Shown here: in pieces, positions 11,169 through 20,934 of the stretch
Position numbering within the stretch: the stretch's first letter is position 1
Layout of the letters: each line of letters opens with the position of its first letter
From: Prorocentrum cordatum
Taxonomy: Eukaryota; Sar; Dinophyceae; Prorocentrales; Prorocentraceae
Direction: 5' to 3'
Assembly (NCBI GenBank): GCA_963575745.1
Contig: CAUYUJ010022526.1
Location: 263,152 to 327,151, forward strand
DNA: 64,000 nt
Notes under the pieces: model-generated
Databases searched by the model: none
What the model was told of the DNA's origin: nothing
What the model saw: the letters and a program-made list of their open reading frames with translations, nothing else
Made by a program: the position numbers and the translations under genes

Positions 11169-12347
11169 GGAAGCTAAGGATCTGCTTGCGCAAGGCAAAC
11201 TTGTTGAACCTTTAGATCCGCCACTCCTTCTAGAGTTGGTGCAGCGGGCGTCTGCGAAGTGGACAATCGTTCGAAACGTATCGTTGGTGCTGCTGTTCTC
11301 TGGATTCGGCGAGGCCGCCAGATTCGGCCAAGACTGGGGGCTTGAGACGTTTACGGTTGAGCGTCTAGACTCTGGCGATCAAGATGTGACGAGTCTCGTG
11401 GGATGCCTGTACGCAGCATGTTGTGTCATGAAGCTACTTCCCAATGGCTTGCTGTCGGCGTCGCCTGAGTGCCGAACTTGGCTAGTGTTCATCAGCCGCC
11501 ACAGCTTTAAACGAGGCCATGAGAACGCATTCATTGGCGATGCGAGCAAAGAGCCCGTTCGCGAGGCCAACTGTTGCGCTATGGTTCTGCGCAGGCCTCA
11601 GTTCTCGCAAGGCTCTCGACTGCTGGCGGTCAGACCGATCCCCCATCCGATATCACTTTCTTGTGTTTCCAATCGCGTTTAGATCGCGTTTCGCTTGTAG
11701 CGTCGCAGTGCGACGAAGGCCACAGACGACGACGACGACGACGACGACGAGGACGAGGACGACGACGACGACGACGACGACGACGAGGGCGAGGACGAGG
11801 ACGACGACGACGACGACGACGCTTTGGCGCAGTAAGGTCATGGCTGTGGTTTCTTGCATGGGTTAGGGGCTGCTTTGCCGTGATCGAGCAGCCGATCAAT
11901 AGCATGCTGTATGATTTCTTGCCAGTCAGCGAGGTGCTCAGGCTTTCCGAATCCAAGAGGGTAACGACGTGGATGTCAGGTTTTGGATCAGCTCACCAGA
12001 AAAACCTTGAGCTATATAGCACGTGCCCGCTGGACACGATTTGCAATCAATATGGAGGGGTAGGGATGAGGAGGAGGTGGGCGATGAGGTGGAGGAGTAG
12101 CTGGAAAAAAAAAGCAGGGAGACAATATATCGCCGATCCATCGCCACTCCATCGCCGTTCCATCGCCAACGATGGATCTGCGATGGAGATGCGGCGAAGT
12201 GGCGATGGAGCGGCGATCTATTGTTTCTGCGCTCGTGTTTGATGGGGGGTCGATCAATCAGAGGACCTCCTGAACACATACTTAGTTAAGTCCAAAGCTG
12301 ACGGCATCAAGAGGATGTGCGAGCAGGGCCTGAGCATGAACCGCTGA
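11125..12347 (+). CDS. Methyltransferase-like multi-exon gene in the DNA transposon
   Basis: Exon 1 (ATG 11125 or a later start, to 11594) has VLLFSGFGEAARFG, which looks like the SAM-binding motif I (FxGxG), then FTVERL (acidic residue after the second strand) and SPECRTWLVFIS at the place of motif IV. A clean GC-AG intron (11595-11866) with a CGA microsatellite follows. Exon 2 from 11867 continues in frame as RGCFAVIEQPINSMLYDFLP; EQP is at the place of the ENV/ENP motif. It extends to about 12050 (LYSTCPLDTICNQ). A last exon-like piece, 12263-12347, reads EDLLNTYLVKSKADG and stops, but linking it is tentative. The fold matches the MT domain of the YR elements in motif order, not in close sequence. 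The PC motif is replaced by EC, so activity is doubtful. The start overlaps the transposase end in another frame. Confidence 0.55.
12051..12262 (+). repeat. Intron-like segment with GATGGAG palindrome
   Basis: Facing ATCGCC/CCATCG and CGATGGA words at 12127-12222 form a hairpin; GAGGAGG purine repeats precede it. It sits between two exon-like pieces of the methyltransferase-like gene. Confidence 0.5.
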
Positions 12348-13479
12348 CCACGTACACCCAGACTGGATGGGAGATCGGCACGTCTATGATGAAAGGCAGC
12401 CAGACGCATCCAGCCGACCTCTCTTGCGCTATAGCGCAGCTGGCAGCTGCGCTAATTCACCGCGGTTTTGCATCGTAGCTTTAGGGGGGCTCTGCTAGGG
12501 CATCTGGGGGGGCACTGTGGACCAGCTTGGACTGACGGGAAATGTTCGCATGAGACGCGATGGGGCCCCGACTCACTCACCCCACCTAGGTAAGAAGGAC
12601 GAGGAGGGGTGAGGGAGGATGGAGGGCTAAGGGGCGGGGAGGGGGGAGGGAGGAGGGAGGAGGGAGAGGGGGTGGGGCTAAGGGGCGAGGAGGGGGGAAG
12701 GAGGAGGGAGGAGGGAGAGGGGAATGGGACGAGGGGCGAGCTCTCTGTCCTCGGCGGCGCCCCTGCTGGCCCTCGCCAGTGACGCCGAGGGGCAGGCGGA
12801 AGGAGAGCAAGAGATGACCAATCGCCGCCCCGTCGCTACTCCATCGCGTCTCCATCGGATTTCCATCGATTGCGATAGAGCGGCGATGGAGTGTCTCCTT
12901 GCTGTTCTTTTTCGCCTTACCCGTGGTCCACCACCTGTCCCCCTTACCCTCCTCTCCCCCATTCCCTTCCCTTATTTCTAGCGTTGTCCGCCTCGTCATT
13001 ATTCGTCGCCCTCCCGAGCCTCGTATTGGTTTCCTCCTCCTCCTCCTCCTCCTCCTCCTCATTCTCTCTCCCCTCCTCCTCCTCCTCCTCCCCCCCTCCT
13101 CCTCCTCCTCCTCCTCCTCCTCCTCCTCCTCGTATTCCTCATCCTCTTCCTCTTCCCTCCTCCTCCCTCCCTTCTCCTCCTCCTCCGCCTCCTCCTCCTC
13201 CTCCTCCTCCTCTCCTCCTCCCTCCTCCTCCCTCCCTCCTCCCTCCTCCTCCTCCTCCTCCCCCTCCTCCTCCTCCTCCTCCTCCTCCTCCTCACTTCCC
13301 CGCTCACCCACTCCGTCTGCCTCGACTCCCCCCCCCCCCCTCGACCCCCTCCTGGCCGCGCCATTCTCCGCCACAATCCACCCCTCATTTGTCCTCGCCG
13401 CCGCTCCCATCCGAATCCCGAGCCTCTTCCACAGCCGTCGGTGCGCGAGCATTCGGGCGTCCCTGGGGAGCGGGTCGCG
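12348..13479. repeat. Non-coding: purine repeats, GATGGAG palindrome, long TCC array
   Basis: 12348-12590 shows nothing recognised. 12600-12725 holds two tandem near-copies of a GGAGGGAGGAGGG stretch with GGGGCTAAGGGGCG between. 12822-12892 has facing CCATCG and CGATGG words. 13030-13300 is a long interrupted TCC array. The large Pro/Ser and Arg/Glu ORFs here follow from the repeats. Confidence 0.6.
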
Positions 13480-14347
13480 ATGAGTGTATCGATGTGGTCA
13501 TGCACGTCAGAGTCCGACGAGGAGATGGCACTGGTGAGTTCCTCGTCGGATTCCGACGAGGAAATGGCGCTAGCCAGGGAGATGGAGATGGTCATAGTTA
13601 AGACGATGGCTCGGACTCGACGGTTCAACCTGCAGGAGGCCCCGAGAGGGCCGATCACCCCGTCCCTCGCACCCGATCGGGCAGTGAACAGCCCAAAATC
13701 GAGCGTCAAAATTTTGGGCCCTCGGGGGCCTTCGAGGGCCACCCCTCTCCCGTAACCCTTCTTTCCCCAGGCAGCTTCCAAGGAGGCATTCGGCATCAGG
13801 CAGCTGGCGAACGCCAGCAGGGGGCTTGCGAATATGGAGTTGGACTGCATCGTAATTCGGAACCTCCGTTCCTCTGGGAAGGCTTTGATCGGGTACTCTC
13901 GAAAGCCACCCCCGCAGCCGTGAATGTTATGTTTATCAGCTCCCCCTCCTCGATCATTGATTCCCCCCTTCCACCCCTCCCTCCATTGGGGCCTTCGAAA
14001 TCTACATTTCGGGCGATTGATTCGACGTTTGCCGAATATGGTGGGCGGAGGGGTGCGTGTGGGGGGTCAGTGATCTAAAAGGGGGAAATGTTAAACATAA
14101 CGTCTACGGCTGTGGGGGTGGCTTTCAATAGGGATACCGTGCGAACGGAACGAGGAACTCTGAGGCTGTAGTCCCGCGCGGTGTGCTCACGGTTAGTTGG
14201 CTCTTTCGCATCGGCTACTGCATCTTCCCACAGGGAAATTGCCGTTTCTGGGTCGAGAATTTCTGGCATGTGTTTCAAATCCCCGCCGATCCTGTGACTG
14301 GGCCGCCGCTCGCGGATCAGGAGCTCGACGATATGCTTGATCACTGA
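13480..14347 (+). CDS. Gene D: three-exon small protein of unknown function with GC-AG introns
   Basis: The structure is join(13480-13638, 13771-13881, 14234-14347). All exons are multiples of three, both introns start with GC after AG, end with CAG, and are followed by G; the product is about 127 residues. The N terminus has two copies of an acidic motif, SESDEEMALV and SDSDEEMALA. Exon 2 reads AASKEAFGIRQLANASRG, exon 3 GNCRFWVENFWHVFQIP, ending ELDDMLDH. The consistent phase, splice pattern and end make a real spliced gene likely, although the minus strand of exon 3 also has an open frame. No family was recognised. Intron 1 contains an inverted pair around GGCCCAAAAT/ATTTTGGGCC. Confidence 0.6.
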
Positions 14348-15516
14348 TTGTGCCTAGGCGAGAGCTCACGGATGGTTGGTTTCTGACTGGGGCAAAACAG
14401 GAGGAGGGGGGGAAGAGGGGGGGGAGGAACAAGAGGAATAGGATGACGAGGAGGATGACTAAACTGAGGAGGATAATGGAGAGGAACAGGAGGAGGAAGA
14501 GGAGGGCGAGGAGGAGAAGGAGGAGGGAGGAGGAGGCGAGGAGAGAGAGGAGGGACGAGGACGAGGACGAGGAGGAGGAGGGGGAGGAGGAGAGGAGGAG
14601 GTTTTTTTTGGACATCCACGATCAAAGACCCCAGTGACAGGGCAAAAAGAGAGGTCGGCGAGAGCGAAAACCGCTCCTGCCAGACTCAATGAGGAGGAGG
14701 AGGAGGAGGGAGGAGGAGGAGGAGGAGGAGGAGGAGGAGGAGGAGGGGGAGGAGGAGAGGAGGAGGGAGGAGGAGGAGGGAGGAAGGAGGAGGGAGGAGG
14801 AGGAGGAGGAGGAGGAGGAGGAGGAGAGGAGGAGGAGGAGGAGGGAGGAGGAGAGGGAGGAGGAGGAGGAGGAGGAGGAGGAGGAGGAGGGGGAGGAGGA
14901 GGAGGAGGAGGGTTTTGTTTAACATCAACAACTGTCACCAGGACTCTGGACTGAAGTGAGCACGGGGGCACCACGCGCAGAATCGAGGCCCCACGTGCCG
15001 AGCGTGGGCAGCACGCGGCTCCCCGTGCCCAGCGCAGGAACGAGCTCGCGTGAAAGGACTGCAATGATTAAAAACAGGTTTTAAATCAACCTCACAGGTG
15101 AGGTCAATGACCGCCGCTGGCAGCACCCAGCCGAAGACAGACCACCGCGGCCCAGGCTATGCCCAGACCAGGAGGCAGAAGAGAGATGCCGCCCGCACAG
15201 CAGCCGCGCGCTCCCGAGCGCCCAAGCAAGCCCGAGGAGGGAGGCCGTCGTGCCGACCCGCGCCCAGCTAATTAAAGCGAGCTGGCGCACACCTGCAGGC
15301 GCGCCAGTTTCAACACGATGTTTTGGGAAAACACATGTCCACCCGATGGTCCAACGCCTGGGGCAGCGCGCGGAGGGCTCGTCGTCGTCGCCGCCGTCGT
15401 CGTCGTCGTCGTCGCCGCCGCCGCCGCCGTCGCAACGCGCGATGCTTCAAACGAGTCGGCTCAACTTTGGAAAATCATTCAAAATGCAAGAACCCTGGGT
15501 TCTTATATTCTAAGCG
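14348..15516. repeat. GGA arrays and unassigned right part of the DNA transposon
   Basis: Interrupted GGA arrays fill 14395-14610 and 14690-14915. 14935-15360 shows no convincing gene. 15380-15435 is a CGT/CGC microsatellite. 15480-15516 carries a subterminal TGCAAGAACCCTGGGTTC, related to the TIR. Confidence 0.6.
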
Positions 15517-15557
15517 AACATCTAGGTTCTTAACGCAAGAACCCTGGGACCTCAGGG
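15517..15557 (-). repeat. Right 41-bp terminal inverted repeat of the DNA transposon
   Basis: Perfect inverted copy of 1325-1365, followed by the CT target duplicate at 15558-15559 and then by the rest of the YR-1 RNase H (VRWIPSEANPAD). Confidence 0.95.
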
Positions 15558-17015
15558 CTGTCAGGTGGATCCCGTCGGAGGCGAATCCCGCCGACGGGCA
15601 CGGTCGCGGGCGCGCTGGCTGGTTCTCCGGCAGTCGGCCAGCGCCGGCACTGCCGGGCGTGGGGCTGCTGGATCACGCGGCTGCACTGGTTGCTGGCGCT
15701 CCTCCTCCGGGCCGCGCTGGCTGGGAGGAAGCAGGCGGCCCCGACGGCGTCGGCGCTGAGGGGCGAGCGAGCCCGCCGCGCGCAGGAGCTTGCAGCTGCC
15801 GCGGCGCCGGTCCTGGGGCTCTCGCTGCTGGAGCGGCTGGCGGTGCGGCCCTCGACCGAGAAGCTCTACCGGGGGGCGCTGTCGGCCTTCGCGAGCTTCT
15901 GCGCAAGGCGCCGCCTGGACTGGACGGACCATGCCAGCCTCGACTCGGTCCTCGTGCAGTACATGGACAGCGAGTTCCTCCTCGGCGGCGGCGGGAACAT
16001 GGGGAACGTGCTCCTGGCGGCGGTCGCCCACTTTCTCGGCTCGCTCCACAAGCGAGCGGCGACGCAGCTGCCGAGGGCGCGCCGCGCGGCTGCAGCCTGG
16101 GCCCGGCGGGCGCCGGGCCGCGCGCGCCTCCCGCTGCCGCGGCGAGTCGTGTTTGCCATCGCGGGCGTCCTCCTGCGCGACGGGCACTCCCGGCTCGCCA
16201 TCTGCATCTTCGTCATGTTTGCATGCTACCTCAGGCCCGGGGAGGCGGCGAAGCTGCGCGGGCGCCACTTGATAGCGCCTTCTGCCTCCGCGGGGACGCT
16301 CTACCAGTACTTCGGGCTGCTCCTGCACGAGAGCGGCAAGGGCCCAGGCAGGACGGGCGTGAACGACGAGAGCATCCTCTTCGACCGCGATGGCTGGCTC
16401 GCCCCCCTGCTGGCGGCCTTGAAGCTCAGCGCCCTGCCCGACCAGCCGTTGTGGGGGGAGGCGATCGCGCAGCTGCCGAAGCTCTTCGATAGCGCCTGCC
16501 GGGAGCTGTCGCTGGAACGCCTCCGACCACACTTATACAGCTTGCGTCACGGCGGGGCCTCGGACGACATGCTGTCGCAACGGAGGTCTCTGCCAGAGAT
16601 CCAGAGGCGCGGGCGATGGCGGTCCGCGAAGAGTCTCAACCGCTACACCAAGGAGACAAAGCTGCTGGACGAGCTCGCCTGGATCCCTCCGGCTGCCCTG
16701 GAGCTCGGGGCTTTCGTCGAGGACAATTTGATGGCGCTCGTCGAGGGCTCCCTCCCCGCGCTGCTGGCGACTGGCCGCGTGCCGGCCGGGGCCGCCGGCC
16801 TGCTCGGAGCTCAGGCCGTCGCCCCCCAGCGGGCGCGGAAGCGGCCGGCGGCGGCGCGGTGGCGGCCGCTGGCGGCGCGGACGCCAGCGCGGCGGCTGGC
16901 GGCCCAGCCGCCATCAGGCGGCGCCTGCGGCGGCAGTACCAGCGCGCGGCGGCCCCAGGGCGCCGGCTGCGTCGTCGGCCCGTGCTGGAGCTGTTCTGCG
17001 GCGCCGGCACGATAG
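15558..17015 (+). CDS. YR-1: end of RNase H and tyrosine recombinase
   Basis: 15558-15660 completes RNase H (VRWIPSEANPADGHGR, frame 2). The recombinase is open in another frame from about 15690 to TGA/TAG at 17015; no ATG marks its start, so it may be reached by frameshift or reinitiation. It has an N-terminal core-binding region (RPSTEKLYRGALSAFASFC), the first catalytic Arg in CYLRPGEAAKL, a box-II region LYSLRHGGASDD in which Tyr stands three residues before Arg where His is usual, and the Trp/Tyr end RRGRWRSAKSLNRYTKET with the likely nucleophile Tyr. Tyrosine recombinases insert the circular DNA of these retroelements without an integrase. The C terminus is Ala/Arg-rich and overlaps the methyltransferase frame. 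Confidence 0.82.
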   Translation: MSGGSRRRRIPPTGTVAGALAGSPAVGQRRHCRAWGCWITRLHWLLALLLRAALAGRKQAAPTASALRGERARRAQELAAAAAPVLGLSLLERLAVRPSTEKLYRGALSAFASFCARRRLDWTDHASLDSVLVQYMDSEFLLGGGGNMGNVLLAAVAHFLGSLHKRAATQLPRARRAAAAWARRAPGRARLPLPRRVVFAIAGVLLRDGHSRLAICIFVMFACYLRPGEAAKLRGRHLIAPSASAGTLYQYFGLLLHESGKGPGRTGVNDESILFDRDGWLAPLLAALKLSALPDQPLWGEAIAQLPKLFDSACRELSLERLRPHLYSLRHGGASDDMLSQRRSLPEIQRRGRWRSAKSLNRYTKETKLLDELAWIPPAALELGAFVEDNLMALVEGSLPALLATGRVPAGAAGLLGAQAVAPQRARKRPAAARWRPLAARTPARRLAAQPPSGGACGGSTSARRPQGAGCVVGPCWSCSAAPAR

Positions 17016-17716
17016 CTCGTGCGATGGTGGCGCTGGGCTTCGCCGCCTTCGGGCTCGACTGGAGCCGCAGCCCGCTGGAGGACCACGTTGCGGCGACATT
17101 CCAGACCGTCGTCCTTGGCTGGATCCAGTCCCGAGCGGTGGGCGCCGTTTGGCTCGGCACGCCGTGCGCGAGCTGGGCGAGGGCGCTCCGGCGGCCGCTG
17201 AGGTCCGCGCTCCACCCGCTCGGTCTTCCTGATCTGAATGCCCATGAGCAGGCCGGGGTAGGCGCTGGCAACGCTACGTACCGCTTTACGCTCAGAGTGA
17301 TTCGCGCATGCATTGCAGCTCGAGTGCCCGTATACTTAGAGAATCCACAGACCTCGCTCATTTGGTCTGGCCCTGGGCTGGCTCGTCTGTGTAAGTCGCC
17401 CTCTTGTCGCAAGTCTGTGTTGCATCAGTGCCAGTACGGCGCGCTTTACAGAAAAGCCACCACCATCTGTTCTTGGGGTGCCGCCGCATCGCCGTTGCTC
17501 GAAAAGATTTGCGCTGGTCGCCGAGGGTTTTGCAGTAGGACTGGCAACGGGCACCTCGTTCTTGAAGGGAACGACGAGCAGGGTCAAAAGCGTACCGCGC
17601 TCGCTGCTGAGTACCCCTCCCAGCTCGCCGCTGCCGCTGCCCAGTGCATCGTTCAGTCCCTTTCTCTGCAGCCCGGGCAGGCCCTCCATTCGCTCGCCAT
17701 GAAAATGACTAGTTAA
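16900..17716 (+). CDS. YR-1: methyltransferase-like domain
   Basis: The frame is open from 16616 to TAA 17714-17716; the domain itself begins at about 16900. Motifs in order are LELFCGAGTIARAM (SAM-binding motif I), FGLDWS (acidic turn), WLGTPCASWARALR (motif IV with PC), VYLENPQTSLIW (ENP at motif VI), CQYGALYRKAT and the tail KRTALAAEYPSQLA. PC plus EN are the hallmarks of C5-cytosine methyltransferases; the MT domains of DIRS elements are usually described as Dam-like. It is in a different frame from the recombinase and overlaps its end, so a frameshift or reinitiation is needed. Its role in the element is unknown. Confidence 0.8.
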
Positions 17717-17748
17717 TGCGGCCTTTGGCCAGACAAACCTTCGGGATC

Positions 17749-17882
17749 GGGTGGGGGCCACCAAAGTGGGTCTCTGCTGCTTCTGGTGCCCGCGTCCGCC
17801 GTCTCATCTGCAGTTGCACGATTGCATCGCATCGCCTGGCCCTTTCCTGTCCCAAAAGAATGATGGCCTCGACGGCGTCGCG
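17749..17882 (+). repeat. Split direct repeat Y1 of YR-1
   Basis: 134 bp starting GGGTGGGGGCCACC, repeated at 18115-18248 with one difference (AGAATG against AGAGTG). Confidence 0.92.
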
Positions 17883-18114
17883 TACTGGTAGTTTTTACAA
17901 TTGAATGCTGAGCGGAGACGGGGGACCGGACGAAACCTTGTAAAGTACAGTCGTCTGGGAGCAACGCAGAAACCTACCCTTTTCGACTGAAAAGGGTCGG
18001 TTTTTCTGCCGGCGAGAACACTACAGACGTCATTGGCTTGCATACGTACTCTTATTTGTGCTCAAAGTTTTCCCATTGCCATCCCGATTCGCCTATTTTG
18101 AACTGATCTGTCAG
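17883..18114 (+). repeat. X2 segment of YR-1
   Basis: The stretch between Y1 and Y2. By analogy with YR-2 and YR-3 its first part should be a copy of the element's left end X1, which lies outside the window; this predicts the sequence TACTGGTAGTTTTTAC at the start of the missing left end. Confidence 0.65.
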
Positions 18115-18248
18115 GGGTGGGGGCCACCAAAGTGGGTCTCTGCTGCTTCTGGTGCCCGCGTCCGCCGTCTCATCTGCAGTTGCACGATTGCATCGCATCG
18201 CCTGGCCCTTTCCTGTCCCAAAAGAGTGATGGCCTCGACGGCGTCGCG
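18115..18248 (+). repeat. Split direct repeat Y2 of YR-1, right end of the element
   Basis: Second copy of Y1 (17749-17882), 133 of 134 bases equal. It ends GGCGTCGCG, and the sequence beyond (GAGAGCTCC) is not shared. Confidence 0.9.
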
Positions 18249-18420
18249 GAGAGCTCCAAGGGGGCCCCAAGAACCCTCCAAAAAGGCCCCAACAAGGCCC
18301 CCAGACAGCCACAGCCCCCCCAAACGCCCCCCAAAACGTCCCAGGACGGCCCGAGAGGGCGTGAAGAGGCCCCAAAAGGCCCCAAGAGGCCACCCAAGAA
18401 GGCTCGGAGACGCTACATGC
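18249..18420 (+). repeat. GGCCCCAAGA-type minisatellite
   Basis: Degenerate tandem words GGCCCCAAGA/GGCCCC(A)ACA. Related words recur at 36215-36345 and, in the other strand sense, at 48340-48500. Confidence 0.6.
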
Positions 18421-20934
18421 ATAGATGTTCGTTTGGTTCTCGTGCTTCATCACGCAACGAGTTCCAAACACCAAGGATCATCGGGCTCTGGAGGGGCTCG
18501 AGTTTTCGGGCCGTTCTTCAGCTTCATGTTCTGGGACCTGTTTGTGGCCTAGGCCCGCCCTTAACCAGAGACACCCATTCGTTCCTGATTATGCGTTCCT
18601 TTTGGTAGCACGTTGACTGTACAATCTCAGGTAGGTTGTTGGAGGCCGAATGCATGTGTCGTCATACGAACGCCGCTCTTTGACAATCTCCCTCATCGCG
18701 CTGAAGAGATCCGAACTGCTCCATTGCTGCAGCCTGGGCCTCGGGGAGCCCGGTGGCCCCGACCTGGGAGATGCACAGGAGGCGCTCGATGAAGCCACCG
18801 GCAGCGATCCCCCCGCTTCTCTTCTGGAGGATGGAGGAAGAGGATGAGGAGAAGGAGGAGGAGGAGGAGGAGGAGGAGGAGGAGGAGGAGGAGGAGGAGG
18901 AGGAGTTGGATGAGGTCGCGGAGGAGGGAAAAGGGAGGGGGAGGGAGGAGGACGGGGACGAGGATTAGCACGAGGAGGAGGAGGGGAAGGTGGAAGAGGA
19001 CCAGGAGGAAGAATTTGCGGAACAGAAGGAGATGGACGAGGACACGAGGGAGGAGGGACGAGTCAGGAGCAGAGGGTGGAGCGTGCTTGTGCCCTGGCCG
19101 CCCATGATCTCAGAAGCGACGCGTGGTGCCGATTAAGCGGCCCCGAGGTGAAGAAGAAGACTCGCCGAGCCATCGGGAGGATTCTCCTGAAAGGCCCAGC
19201 CGTTCCCTGCACGGAGCCAGAGGAGGGGGGAATAGAGCTGGAGGGAGGAGTGCGGATGAGAGACGTATGGGAGGTATGGGGGAGATGTCAATGATAAGGT
19301 CGGATGGGGCGACATTCCTGAAGGTATACACTGACTGTGAGTGGTAGCTCATTCGCTCGCGCGTCTTCGCCGTTCTTCATTGTCGTCGTGCACTGGTCGT
19401 ATGCATGGTGGCGGTGGTCATCGTCGTCGTCGCCGTCGTCATTGGGATGGTCGCCGTGTCTAGCTCCTGCTCTCCATTCCTTCCTCCTGCTCCTGCTCTT
19501 CCTCTCCCTCCTGGTTTTGCTCCTGCTAGTTGTGCTCTCCCTCCCTGTCCTCGTCCTAAACATTACCCTGTGGCAGTTTCTGGGGAACTGGCGAGGCACT
19601 GACTTGTCGCCCGCGAGCGAATTGCAAAATGAGGCTGCGGATGGGGCTGACAGGATACAGAGATGGAACTTCCCGGGGCTCGCGGAGCGTTCCTCTCCTC
19701 CTCGTCCTCGTCGTCCTCGTCCTCCTCGTCCTCCTCCTCCCCCTTTGTCCTCCTCCTCCCCGCGTCCCGAAACGATTACGAAAGGCCTTCTATCGCAATC
19801 TCGGCCTCCGAGGACCGCTTCCATGCCGATCAGCAAGCGGCCCGCGCTCCGACAAACTGGTCGTGGGGGAAGGGGGGGCGAGGGGGTGGACGAGAAGGGG
19901 CAGAGCTCTCCTGGAGAATCAGGGGCAACGTCGGAAGGGGGACGGACAGGCTCAGGGGGGGATGCACAGACCCCCAATCGCCCATGCATCGCCGACAGGG
20001 GCCTGACAGCCCACCCCTCCCAGGAGCGTGCGGATTCGCTGCTGGGGGGCCGTCGGCGATGCATCGGCGACGTATCGCCGATTCCAGGCCGGTGCTTCCC
20101 CCCCGCGAGCTGGCCCCCCTCTGTCGTCGCTGCCCCTCAGGCAGGCGAGGCCTCTGGAGGCCCCCTCCTCCCCTCCGACCGCGCAGCCTCTGCGCGACGT
20201 GGGCGCCCGGGGATCGGACCTCTGCCCGGGGACCAGGCTTTGTGATCCCTGCAGCTGTCTTTTTGAGGGCCCCAGGGGCCGGCAATCGGCGGCGAGCGAG
20301 GGTGGGCAATGCCTGCTCGGAAGGCGGCGGGACTCAGAAGCCCTCGAGCCTTCTGAGAAGTTGTTGTTGTCTTCGGGGAATGCTTAGAACATTTCTCAGA
20401 AGGCCAGGAGACTTCCGAGCCTTTTGAGAAGGCCTTCTCCTTCTCACTCCCCCCCCCTCGCTCGCCGCCGACGCAAGCGGCCTGCAGGGGCCGAACACGT
20501 CCATCAATCGGCCGTCGCATGTTTTTTTACAGCTCTTTGATCTGAGGCGCCTCTGGAGCTTCCTGCGGGTCCCCGGGAGGTCTTCGCAGCTCCCCAGAGG
20601 TCCCCCCGGTGGCCTCCTCTGGAAGCCACCGGAGGCCCAGAAAGGCGGGCCGCGAGCCCATCTAAGCCTCGACCCGCGAGCCTCGATCGCAGGTTTTGGC
20701 TCCTCGGCTTTCGAGCCTCCTCCCCCTCCTCCTCCTCCTCCTCCTCCTCCTCCACCTCCACCTCCTCCTCCTCCTCCTCCTCCTGCTCCTCCTCCTCCTC
20801 CTCCTCCTGTCAGCAGCCAGGCGACAACATCTGCCTCATGATGAACACGGGCGTGTGAGTCCAGGCCTCCCAACTAGTGCCAGAGCAGATGGGGCAGGGT
20901 AATCTCAGAAGGGGAACAGGTGCCGATACTGATA
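18421..20934. other. Repeat-rich region without a recognised gene
   Basis: 18650-18847 and 19076-19347 hold short open frames (for example RVERACALAAHDLRSDAWC) that could be exon remnants but match nothing I know. A GGA array fills 18835-18965. Pyrimidine/CGTCGTC tracts occur at 19410-19560 and 19700-19760. 20717-20810 is a TCC array. 20340-20440 has inverted GCCTTCTGAGAAG words. Confidence 0.45.
19982..20086. repeat. GCATCGCCGA palindromic repeat, copy 1
   Basis: ATGCATCGCCGACAGG faces GTCGGCGATGCATCGGCG, allowing a hairpin. Similar elements are at 22786-22885 and 24729-24846. Confidence 0.6.

Larger units (their letters stand above)
1325..15557 (+). mobile_element. 14.2-kb TIR DNA transposon (En/Spm-CACTA-like) nested in YR-1
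   Basis: The first 41 bases (1325-1365) are a perfect inverted copy of the last 41 (15517-15557); each end starts CCCTGAGGTCCCAGGG. It is bordered by CT at 1323-1324 and 15558-15559, and removing the element plus one CT restores the RNase H frame of YR-1. Subterminal copies of TTCTTGCGTTAAGA lie inside the left end. Short target duplications, CCC-starting termini and subterminal repeats are features of the CMC (CACTA/Mirage/Chapaev) group. It carries a candidate transposase (8864-11168), a methyltransferase-like gene (11125-12347) and multi-exon genes A to D. The element boundaries are very well supported; the superfamily name is an inference, because no canonical CACTA terminus is present. 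Confidence 0.88.
1..18248 (+). mobile_element. YR-1: tyrosine-recombinase retrotransposon, 5' end outside window, split by a DNA transposon
   Basis: Coding order is reverse transcriptase, RNase H, tyrosine recombinase, methyltransferase-like domain. The body is present as 1-1324 and 15558-18248, the gap being the 14.2-kb TIR transposon. When the insertion and one CT duplicate are removed, the RNase H frame reads through as TLSVRWIPSEANPAD, the same length as YR-3 (CRLHVRWIPSERGPSD). The right end has the Y1-X2-Y2 arrangement (17749-18248) expected of PAT/Ngaro-type split direct repeats; X1 must lie left of the window. Y1 and Y2 differ at one position in 134, so the element is young. Family assignment follows known YR-retroelement architecture; activity is not claimed. 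Confidence 0.85.

Noticed and set aside
14075-14344. Minus-strand ORF MIKHIVELLIRERRPSHR
   Set aside because: The + strand piece 14234-14347 joins gene D exons in phase with proper splice sites; the minus frame has no partner exon. It remains a weak alternative.
15323-16492. Long + frame overlapping the YR-1 recombinase
   Set aside because: Only its start (RNase H end, VRWIPSEANPAD) is real; the rest is GC-rich out-of-frame sequence of the recombinase.
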